Assembly: GCA_011033025.1 (NCBI GenBank) | Contig: WFMF01000025.1 | Span: 896,531 to 960,530 of the forward strand | DNA: 64,000 bases | Direction of reading: 5' to 3' | DNA from: Beroe forskalii | Taxonomy: Eukaryota; Ctenophora; Nuda; Beroida; Beroidae | Shown here: positions 49,463-58,914 of the stretch, piece by piece | How positions within the stretch are numbered: position 1 is the stretch's first letter | How the letters are laid out: each line of letters opens with the position of its first letter | Program-made: the position numbers and the translations under genes | The notes under the pieces: generated by a model | Databases searched by the model: none | Told to the model about the DNA's origin: nothing | Seen by the model: the letters and a program-made list of their open reading frames with translations, nothing else

Positions 49463-50314
49463 ATGGCATCTCTAATTGAAAGGTACGATCACTTCATATT
49501 TGACTGCGATGGAGTGATATGGAGAGGGTTGGAAGCCATTCCTGGGGCAGTGAAACTGCTTCATAAACTGGAATCATTGAATAAGGGTGTCATTTATGTG
49601 ACTAACAACAGTTCGAAAACAAAGCAATGTCTATTTGACAAAATTAGTACGACTATGGGTGTGTCCATCAAGAGCAACAAATCGCTGTACAGCTCAGGTA
49701 CTGCTCTCGCTGATTGTCTGAAAAGGAGAATGAAGCCTGGGGAAAAGGTGTATTTAATTGGCTCAAGGGGTGTTGCTGACGTCATGGATGAATATGGCAT
49801 AAGCTACATAGGACTTGGACCAGATTTGGAGCCCTGCACGCAGCCTGAATTCAAAGACTTTGTACCGGATCCTTCTGTAAAGTACGTTGTTGGTGCATTT
49901 GATCCTCATTTCAACTATACCAAAATGAGCAAAGCATACATCTACATTAAGGAATGTCAGGCAGAGTATTTGGTGTCTAATCTAGATGTCCTCTATCCTC
50001 TCTCCACTGACAGGTATCTCCCGGGAACTGGTTCTCTCATCAACGGCCTTAACCATGCCTTAGGCATATCACCCACAGTCATGGGTAAGCCATCCTCCTC
50101 GTTGTATGATTTGATCTGTTCAGAACACACAATTGTGGATAACAGTCGAGTGTTGATGATCGGTGACAACTTGTCTACTGACATTCAGTTCGGAATAAAT
50201 TCTGGCATCGACACATGTTTGGTTTTGTCTGGGATCACTTCCAGGGAGATGTTGATGGAAGAAGGTGCTCCGAAACCAACATACGTTATTGACAGCGTTG
50301 CTGACATATCATAG
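49463..50314 (+). CDS. HAD-family phosphoglycolate/pyridoxal-phosphate-type phosphatase, single exon
   Basis: A cytosolic HAD-superfamily phosphatase of the NagD/PGP-PDXP type (subfamily IIA). 283 aa, close to family length (about 290-320). Motif I is FDCDGVIW with nucleophile D14 and acid D16. Motif II is VTNNSS (46-51). Motif III lysine is in GKPSSSLYD (K209). Motif IV is GDNLSTDIQFG with D235 and D240. The cap sits between motifs II and III (type C2). All catalytic residues are present, so it should be active. Vertebrate relatives hydrolyse 2-phosphoglycolate, glycerol-3-phosphate or pyridoxal 5'-phosphate; which one applies cannot be read here. The start chosen is the ATG four codons inside an upstream in-frame TTG. 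No introns, unlike its neighbours. Confidence 0.9.
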   Translation: MASLIERYDHFIFDCDGVIWRGLEAIPGAVKLLHKLESLNKGVIYVTNNSSKTKQCLFDKISTTMGVSIKSNKSLYSSGTALADCLKRRMKPGEKVYLIGSRGVADVMDEYGISYIGLGPDLEPCTQPEFKDFVPDPSVKYVVGAFDPHFNYTKMSKAYIYIKECQAEYLVSNLDVLYPLSTDRYLPGTGSLINGLNHALGISPTVMGKPSSSLYDLICSEHTIVDNSRVLMIGDNLSTDIQFGINSGIDTCLVLSGITSREMLMEEGAPKPTYVIDSVADIS

Positions 50315-50757
50315 GTTTAAATAACTCATTTCATTTATTGTTGATTGTAAATTATTATCTTAGGTTAGGACTTGAATGAACTCATGAAATAATTGGAGTA
50401 AAATTAGTTCTGTTGAGATAAACAGATACTAGATTAAGTGCTGTATTTCCGATTACCTCATTTGCCACGAATGAAGAAGTTTTGGGAATTATTGAGAATA
50501 ATCTAATTTTAGTTTGTAATTTAGTTTGTAATTTTGTTTGTAATAATTGAAATATTTTGAAACCTTTTCAGCTGATTTTTTGAGAATTTCTATGACAGTT
50601 AACCTTAGCACCTTCAATAAACCTGACTTTGGATAAAAATCAAATCTAACCGATACTTTCTGAACATTGACCAAAAGTAAGTAGCCTTATGTATGAATAG
50701 GTAAAAGTATCAAAGCCCCGTTGGTGTATTTAGCAAGACTTCAAGGAATGCAGGGAG
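50315..50757. other. 3' flank of the phosphatase and spacer to the helicase gene
   Basis: Includes repeated TTTAGTTTGTAATTT words (50,508-50,545) and an AATAAA. No gene. Confidence 0.4.
50616..50621 (+). terminator. Candidate polyadenylation signal of the phosphatase gene
   Basis: AATAAA about 300 bp after the stop codon. Confidence 0.45.
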
Positions 50758-53228
50758 ATGCTGAAAACTCTGAAAAGCAAGAGAAAGAGGATATCTAAAG
50801 GCCACTCATCTCCTGAACAGAGTAAGTCATAAATTCATATTAATAAGGATCTAGACAATAGCGCTAAACTCAGAAATAATGAATGAAAACCCAGATTTGC
50901 ATTTTAGCATCATCATCAGTTTATCGAATTTTCAAAAATTTTCACTTGGCATGCAAAAACTGTTGTTGCTACTTGTGTTATTTGTTTGCACCCTACAGCC
51001 TAAATCTTCTACAGATTCTCCAGTGCAGACAAAGTCAGCAGTTCCCAGCAACAACTCTCATAGCAACAGCTCTCATAGCAACAGCTCTCATAGCAACAGC
51101 TCTCATAGCAACAACTCTCAGGATGATCTTTTCTCTAAAGAAAAGATAGTTAGTTACTCTATTTCATATCCCTTTTCTTATATGTACGAGCGTGCTGTAA
51201 ATTTGCCGTGGCTATATCGTAATTTCAACGTTATATCTTCATTTTGAATCCCTATGGTCTGTCCATTTTCAGCTACCCCTATGGTTTTTAATTGCAAAAT
51301 AATAAATACATTTCAATTTTGGAATGTCTCAGCTATGTATTAACTATAGACTTATAGCTTTATAGAACATCTAACTATCACAGAAAACAGTAGCTGACTG
51401 TAATGAAGCACCGATTGGTAACGCCACACAGTGCTTCTTACAAGACGACAGTTTCCTTGACTCCCTGGATCTGGACCAGATCGAACAGCAGATAAAAGAA
51501 AACAAGCCGAATTTTGGCGAACCTTCCACTCCTGGCTTCTCTGAACGGGACAAGAGTAAGACACCTTTTTAAATATTTGCAATTTAGTGAATTAAACTAC
51601 TGTAAGTTAAATGGTCCCAGCGACCCAATGATTTATTGTTCATCCAGTAGAGATGCTTTGATATAAAGTTCATCATGTACGTTTTCCCATGACAATTTAA
51701 TGATTATTAATCGATTTGATTGGTTGAAGTTCTCAGTCCCATCAGTCTACCTTCCCATCTCCACAGCTACTCATTCTCCTATTGACTATTTTCAGAGCTC
51801 AAGTTCAGGTCCCCGCTCGGCACTAAGACTGCTTCCTCTCTCAATGAACCCTCGTCACTTAAGAGAACGCCTCCCTCGCAGTGTCCTTCTCATGCAGTTG
51901 GCACCCCGCCCAAGAGAGCTATTGTCAGCAGTACATTGTCACTCAGTAAATCAAGTGCTAGCACTTTGAAAAGATGCGAGAAGGAATTCGATGAATTATT
52001 TGCAGATGTTTCCACCAACATGTCAACAAATGACGCGTTGAACCTGAGAACTGATCATTCTCATGTAACAACCGCTGGGGTAATCTGCAGACCGGTTGTA
52101 ACTAACTCGAAACCACGGTCCACATCAAAACCGGCTTCGTCAACCTCCTCCTTGACCTATCATCAGAGACATAAAACACCTATAACCCCTTCAAAAAAGG
52201 AGACTCCTCTACACCAGAGAATGGAATCAGACCACATGGACAGTAAAATAACCTCTGCCCTGAAACATGACAACCCCTGATCAGAGTATTACCATGACAA
52301 CCCCTGTTCAGAGCATTCCCATGACAACCCCCATCCGGAGGCCTGGTAACACAACCCGACCAGCCCACACTTCTGAGAAGAAGGCACCCCCATCAGAGGA
52401 AGCTCCCTGCAAGTTTGACCTGTCCCACCTTTCTCAGTTCACCAGTAGTTTCTTCCTGACGCCCAGAGGAGGGATGGGGGCAACGCAGCAGCGACAGCTC
52501 TACAGTACTGGTCTGATGAGCCCGTACGCCACCTCAGCAGACGAAACCGTGAGACTTGGAGTCCCAGAGGAGGTCTTCAGACTCATCAACAAGATCAGAG
52601 GTGAGTGTCGGAGGAGGTCTTCAGACTCATCAACAAGATCAGAGGTGAGTGTCGGAGGAGGTCTTCAGACTCATCAACAAGATCAGAGGTGAGGGTCGGA
52701 GGAGAGATGTACAAGAAATGGTACCTGTGGGTCAGATCTACTTGCTTAGGGCTTTAATTTTTAAGTCGAAGTGATTCTCCCATCAAAATATCCTAGCATA
52801 AAGCTTAAATTGAAATTTAAATGTGTCAAATGTATTTAAGTATTAGATAGTTAAATATTTGAAGTACTTTCAGCACGGTTTGACAATTCGCTTCATTATT
52901 CCCACTTTTCAGGTATCAAGAACTTATATCCCTGGCAAGAATCTACTGTCACAGCGTGCTTGACTGGAGGTAATCTTAATCTTCCTACTCAAGAACTCTC
53001 AAATATCGCCTCTAACTCACTTTCTGATTCTCTCCCCTGCCACCCACTTACTACCATACTTTGTCCCCCCCTAACCGCTCCACTGCCCAGGGAATCACAT
53101 AATCACGTGCCCTACTTCCGGTGGGAAGACACTTGTCGGGGAACTCTTGCTCCTTAACGCTGTTCTAACTCGATGCACTGACGCTCTCCTCATCCTGCCT
53201 TACGTTGCTCTCGTGGAAGAAAAGGCCA
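50758..53228 (+). CDS. HELQ: HELQ-like superfamily 2 DNA helicase, 5' part only
   Basis: HELQ (HEL308 type) is a nuclear 3'-5' helicase acting at stalled forks. Likely exons: 50758-50821 ([15 protein letters not shown]), about 51015-51152, 51391-51555, 51796-52600, 52913-52969 and 53091-53228. All junctions are phase 1. The disordered N-terminus ends with [16 protein letters not shown], joined to [19 protein letters not shown] and then [20 protein letters not shown] plus [16 protein letters not shown]-motif, Walker A (PTSGGKT) and motif Ia are therefore present. PTSGGKT favours HELQ over the APTSAGKT of POLQ. After the donor at 53229 no DEAH box or later helicase motif appears in the window. 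Exon 4 changes frame once near 52,262-52,280, inside a 27-bp repeat. The exon 4 donor is triplicated. Exon 2 carries a (SHSNS)n repeat and a weak donor, so its 3' edge is least certain. Confidence 0.78.
52567..52698 (+). repeat. 44-bp tandem triplication of an exon end plus its splice donor
   Basis: Three copies (starting 52567, 52611 and 52655) each contain GAGGAGGTCTTCAGACTCAT, ATCAACAAGATCAGAG and the donor GTGAGTG/GTGAGGG. This yields potential donors at 52601, 52645 and 52689. Only the first keeps frame with the exon at 52913. Confidence 0.9.
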
Positions 53229-54764
53229 GTGTTATTCATATTATCAAAGTTAGGAAATTATAAATAACTACAAACCTATCAGAGTATACAAAGATGCAAT
53301 TATCAACTTGAGCGGTATACTGTAAATTTTTCGTATCTCATAAAGCCATTCGACCAAGTACCAAACATCCATCAGGTATTTCATACTTTTAAACGGTAAA
53401 TTCCGACCGGGAAATTAATTGCGTAATTTTTCACCGTTCTGCCCGCGCAACCTCGTCACAACCACGTGATTGATGCTCCATCAAAATACCTTTGTGTGTA
53501 TGATTTGCACGACAGGTGTCACGTGCTTATAAGCAGCCCGTCACGGCACTTAACCCATAGATTGATAAAAAATAACATGGTTAAACGTCACTAACTCACT
53601 GTTATGATAGCATACCGACGACCTCTAACTTTCAGCAAATAAGATTGACGCGAACAATTCCTTCCTGTATGCTCAGCTCAACTTGCGGTTAAACGCTGCG
53701 CTAGACAATCAGCGCCATCAACTCGCTACATTGAGCTTTGATTATGACGTCATCCTACTTGCCTAATTCTCTTTGGTGGCGTTTAGGTGTAATCAATTTT
53801 TCACTTTTTAGATCAATAAAGATAGCATACTAATATTCCAACCGGCGATTGATGAAAACATTTGTGATAATGATACGCCCCGGCCCCGGTAATTTTAAAA
53901 CCTAGAAAGTTATAAATTGTAATATCCATGCTTCCGAATTCGGATATGTGGTCGATATCACCCTACCGCTCACATAATTTCATGAAAAAAGGCGCATTGA
54001 ATTCCTCGACTGGAAGTGGAACACATTTTGATTTATGCTATCACAACGGCATTGCTTATCGAAACATGTAAAATCTTCATGCTTTCATGGGGTGGAATTA
54101 AAAATAGAAACTATTCCAGAAAAAAGCAGCGAATTCTTCTGATTTGATTAATGATTATAGACTAAAATTTGATCATGAAGGAGGAAGCAAGCTTGGAGTT
54201 AAAAGTTTTGGAATTCATAGGTATCAATGAGCTACAAATTTGTACTACACGAGAGGAAATGATTCAACTTCCCTCTACTGTAATTCAATGCCTAAATTAT
54301 TTAGTAATAACAACGATAGAGCGTGCTATTATGAAACATCGATCCGTTATTTAACGGCATCTTTACGTGACCTCGTCACGTGGCGTAGGGATCAGTATGA
54401 GTGTCACGGGGAGTATCATAATAACCAATAGCGCTTATAGGCATTTCAGTCACGTTGTACCGCGTAAGAGCCATAGGACACAGTCGATAGCGTGCTGCTA
54501 TTGGCTCCGAGTCACCAAAATTGCATGCCTGTGTCAAATTTTTGACGCCATTCGATGCGTATTTTCATTTCAGTGAAAAAATTATATCGGCGCTCGATTT
54601 TGTCAATCAACCAATTACTACTCTAATAAATCAATATGAATCTTAAATCATCGAATGGTATCAGATCAGCTGACAATGTACAAATTTCTGAATGATCTAA
54701 AAAAGTATAAATATCCGTATAATCGACACAAAATGGTCTCTTTTAATTCTCGAGGGTCATCTAC
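53229..54764. other. Intergenic or intronic DNA after the last visible HELQ exon
   Basis: No helicase exon was recognised. 53,440-53,560 and 54,360-54,550 are less AT-rich with several CACGTG and TCACGTG words. ACGTGACCTCGTCACGT (54,366-54,382) is a small palindrome; CCAAT and ATTGG words lie at 54,424 and 54,499. Promoter-like, but no start is attached. Confidence 0.35.
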
Positions 54765-57302
54765 TTATATATTGTCCATTGTTTCGTAGAGATTTGTGTC
54801 ATTCCCCACATCTTGAACAGCCTCCTCTCCACCACTTTTCATTGCGACATACCCTACATCGTAATCATTTTCTGCTTCTTCGAGGCGATCAGGACTTCTC
54901 ATCATTTCGTACCCTTGTGTGTCTCGCCTCTCGTTACCATGCTGCGTGTTGTCATGGTCACTCGTCATGTACTCGTGGTCACGCGTTGCGTTGTCATGGT
55001 CACACGTCACGTAGCCATTATCACGTGTTGCGTTGTCAGGATCAAATGCATCATCATTCTGCACTCCGTAAGTATCATGAGGTGACGTTATATCGATTAT
55101 ATTGTCATGCCCTGGTCTGAAGGCCACGTGTTTCTTGCTACCTGCAGAGGGTTTGGTGCACTCTCTGATGAGAAGTCCCACCAAAACCACCACCAATGCT
55201 CCCACTCCACAACCCAGTGCTAACAACAGCTCACGTGACAAGAAGTAGCCCTCTGATTGATCCTTCTCGATACAGGTACCATTTTCCTGACAGGTCTGAC
55301 AGTACCCGTCATTCCAAACATAGCCCGACTCACACGTGCAGTAGGTTGATCCAAGACTTGAGGTGGAGCGGGGTGGACACAGCAAACACTGCGTTGTGTT
55401 CAGTTTGTATTTGTTGGGTGGACATGGCTGACATACAGCCACATCATCCCATTCAACCAACTCAAAGCCACCAGGGCAGGAACAGGAAGCATTCGGACTG
55501 GCATCATGTTGAGTCGTTTTAGCAGAGAGGAAGTTGAGGCAGTGCACACATACCCCACTTGCATTGTTCTTGTAGTACTCCGTGGGACACTGACCTGATA
55601 TTAAACATAATTTAGTTACTGAATGATATTCAATCATCATACCTATATTATAAGACTTGATATATTCAGGTAGATCCCCGTTATATCTCCTAATTTGTGG
55701 CTTTTACAGCTCAATGATGAGTTAATATAATATGAGAATATGGTCGATCTCAGTTATTAACAGTTTAAATCTACATCCCAGTCGCCATTTTCTCAAGGTA
55801 ACGATGTCCCTTACCAAGCATCTTACCGATACAAGAAAGAAACCCTTACCCCATTTCTCAAGGTACAATGTCTCTTACCGAGCATCTTACCGAAACAGGA
55901 AAGAAACACATCCTCCCTATGTTTGCAGTTATCTGGGGAGGTGCTGTAGGAACACTGCTTCCACTCCCTCTCCCAACCCTCACACTGAACATCTCCCAGG
56001 CTTATCCTCAGCCCTTCCTGTACATTTGTTGGCCAGACTAGATCTGAGGAATTCTCAGCTCTTGAAAGCCAAGTAATGGCACCGTCAAGTCCCATGTCCT
56101 TGCAGATGAGGTGAGCAGCAGCCATTGTGATGGAGTCGTCACAGACAGTGCCACCGTCGTAGATAAGGAGACTAGGGGGCATGTCCCCACCCACTACTCG
56201 ACCAGACGCGTCTTTCAGCAAGAAGAGACTTTCTGTCTTACTCCCTGAATGAGATTGTCGTAGGGAACAATCATGAATTAAGGTGTCTTTACTTGAGCTG
56301 GAGCATTCTTAATTTTTATGAATAAGTCAATACTGGTAGCCTCATAAAGGGATCAATAATTTGAGATAGGCTGGGATAAGCACTTGACGTTTGTCAAGAC
56401 CAATATCGTTCCTAAAGCACTGGAATTGCGTGTGAGGGACAAGCCTGTTTGATACCTATGATTTAAGGGGGGCAGGGGGAGTCTTCGGGATGACGATGGT
56501 CAAAATGGAGTTTTTGGCTAGAAATGATAGAGAAGCATCGTAGCTACCAGAAAAACTTTACGGAATGAAAAAATCTTGTTCCTAGCCTGAGTTATGCGAT
56601 TTTGAAAATCGGAATTTGCCTGTAATTACAGTACGCGCGCGAAATTTAATCGCAATTTGCCGAAAATGATCTTAAAAATCTATCTTCTCCTACATTTTTT
56701 GGAGAATCGTCCTGAAACTTTCCAGATATGTTCTAGGGATTAAAATGAAGAGATTTGTTTAGTAGATTTTTGATCTAGGCCTCAGAACCGAAAATATTCG
56801 ATTTTGAAATTTCGAGGTGCCAAATTTTGATGATCTTTGGCAGGTTCGAAATTTCAAAATCGAATATTTTCGGTTTAAAGGCCTAAATCAAAAATCTACT
56901 GAACAAATCTCTTCATTTTAATCCCTAGAACATATCTGGAAAGTTTCAGGACGATTCTCCAAAAAATGCGCGTACTGTAATTACAGGCAAATTCCGATTT
57001 TCAAAATCGCATAACTCAGGCTAGGAACAAGATTTTTTCACTCCGTAAAGTTTTTCTGGTAGCTACGATGCTCCTCTATCATTTCTAGTCAAAAACTCCA
57101 TTTTGGCCATCGACACCCCGAAGACCCCCCTGCCCCCTTAACTCAATCGGGGTTATGAAATTGTCAGTATGAAGTTGGGCATACGATAACGATAATATCA
57201 AATATTTTTTATAAACCTCCAAAACTCAGGATTAAATTTATTTAAATTGAAATTACCTAAAACAAAGGATAGCAGCAGAACCATTTGAGTTGTCTGTACC
57301 AT
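54765..57302 (-). CDS. SRCR-domain single-pass receptor with ephrin-receptor-like cysteine repeats and YxxM tail
   Basis: Three minus-strand exons: 57302-57257 (MVQTTQMVLLLSFVL, signal peptide), 56244-55891 and 55594-54765. Phases are 1 and 1; the product is 409 aa. Exon 2 is one scavenger-receptor cysteine-rich domain (GTVCDDSITMAAAHLICKDM ... VQCEGWEREWKQCSY). Exon 3 begins with GCC2/GCC3 or ephrin-receptor-like modules (CPPNKYKLNTTQCLLCPPRS, STYCTCESGY), then a membrane helix at about 256-276 and a 130-residue tail. The tail has a duplicated DNATRD-x-x-Y-x-T-x-DHDN unit (Y328, Y342) and three YxxM sites: YEMM (362), YVAM (382) and YETM (403). YxxM is the consensus for the SH2 domains of PI3-kinase p85, so tyrosine-kinase-linked signalling is inferred. 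The ligand is unknown. Intron 1 holds a palindromic transposon. Confidence 0.85.
56467..57137. mobile_element. Palindromic (foldback) MITE with TTAA target sites
   Basis: TTAA flanks both ends (56463-56466 and 57138-57141). The ends read GGGGGGCAGGGGGAGTCTTC and the inverse. The two arms match almost base for base up to a short centre near 56,830, so the whole 671 bp folds into one hairpin. The left arm alone has about 65 extra bases (after ACAGTACGCGCG). TTAA duplication is typical of piggyBac-type transposons, but the termini are not the usual CCC(T/A) type. Noncoding. Confidence 0.85.
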
Positions 57303-58914
57303 ATCGAATGAGCAAGTTCAACAAATTACAAACCAATGAAAATAAGTACCAACTGTCTAACTTTAAGCTACTCAATAAGTCAATATGGTATCTACCTTCT
57401 AAATTCTTGAATTAAATTTAACTTTTGAGATGTTGTGCATTCCTATGACGTCTTTTTGTGTAAGTCAATAATCAGGTATTGTTTAATCTTATTGAAATTG
57501 AATCTTATTGAAATTGAATCTTATTGAAATTGAATCTTGTTACATTGAGCGTTGAAAATTTAGTAGTTCAATTATTATGGGATTTTGACTGATAGGAATG
57601 CACAAGATTTCAAAATTTAGAATTTAGTAGATTGGTACCATGTATCTAGAGCACCTGAAACCAATACATCATTGTCATTGAAAATTCCCGATGTTAGCTG
57701 GTTCGTATGGATATTGTAGCTACTCAACTTGTGCCTGAAACGGGAATCCACCGATGGACTGATTCCCTTCTGCCGTTCCTAATTCGACCCCTTTCTGATT
57801 AAGGTCTAATTAAGGTCCTATAGTGTGCAAACACTTCAAAGTCAATAAGTGAATGAAATGTTCAATAGGAATAACAGAATAAAATCAAAAACTAAAGAAC
57901 CCCGAACTCATAACCAACATCACTGCACTCAGCCCACAGCACCCCTTTCTCTTCTCAGTTCCTTAGGATACTTAGGTTCTTTTCATTTTGGCGTTCTCTC
58001 CCGTGACTTCCATTATCTCTGGTGTTTCTTTAACTCTGATATTCAGATATTCCTCTCACCTGACTCTCAGCTCATGTTTTTCACTCTCCTATTTCTCTAT
58101 ATCTCTGTGCTGATCAGTAAATCAAACCTGTTGAACGACGCAATACGGTGGGGCCCGGTGGGGCCTGGTAAAACTTATTCTCAACCTCTTATCTCAAGAA
58201 ATTATATAACAAGTTAAAAGTATACTCTCCAAGTCTTTAGCAGCTACTCAGTTGAAGGCACTCATCCTCACGACCTATGATAGTGCTACTACTCTTACGA
58301 TACTTCTCTTTCACCCAATACTGCCCTTCCAATTTAGCCTCTACCTAAAGGTACAAAATATCCCAATGCAACGCGATGACTCAATGCTTCTTCATCGAGA
58401 CCTCCATGCCCATCATGATATTTAATCAAGATTCTTTTAAATGTCAGTGATCAGATCATAGTTAAATGAATGTCTTGACGTTGCATCATATTACGTTTTG
58501 AGTGAGGGATTGCTAATTCTGGAGCATCTCTGAATATTCCATTCAAGGGGCTGTTGCCTCTTCGCAGCAGTTAATTGGAGGAGTTGTTGGAGGTGTGTCA
58601 GCCCTGTCGGGAAAGCTCTCAAGAAATCTACCCAGGGCCACTTTCAATGAATCAAGTGTGGACTGTTCATTCACTTTATAGGAAATTTGAAAAATTGCGT
58701 AAAATAGGTTGCTCTTGACTTCTGAAAGCCTGAATGCTCGCAATGTGACCTTTCAAATTCAATAGTAGTTTCGGAAATAGGGCATTGAGATGACTAATTG
58801 TTCAAATTGTTTGGCTACCTTTGAGCTCCAACATTCATACAGTGATCTATTTCAACTTGATTTTTTCACTGCGTGCAACGCGCAATGAGCAATCCATTTC
58901 TATTTTCCAATTCG
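57303..58914. other. Upstream flank of the SRCR receptor; no firm gene
   Basis: 57,487-57,540 has a 16-bp repeat (TTATTGAAATTGAATC, about four copies). The plus-strand frame 57,849-58,217 is CT-rich and hydrophobic without domains. A minus-strand frame at 58,743-58,543 (LRAFRLSEVKSNLFYAIFQI, proline-rich end) could be a last exon of an unseen gene, but I cannot support it. Confidence 0.3.

Noticed and set aside
52207-52287. A roughly 46-bp mini-intron explaining the HELQ exon 4 frame change
   Set aside because: A GTAAAA donor and CAG acceptor exist but the phase does not match; other introns here are 100 bp or longer.
57849-58217. Plus-strand 122-codon frame
   Set aside because: CT-rich low-complexity composition and no motif or splice context.
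58543-58743. Minus-strand 66-codon frame as a terminal exon
   Set aside because: Protein-like composition but no matching upstream exon or recognisable family.
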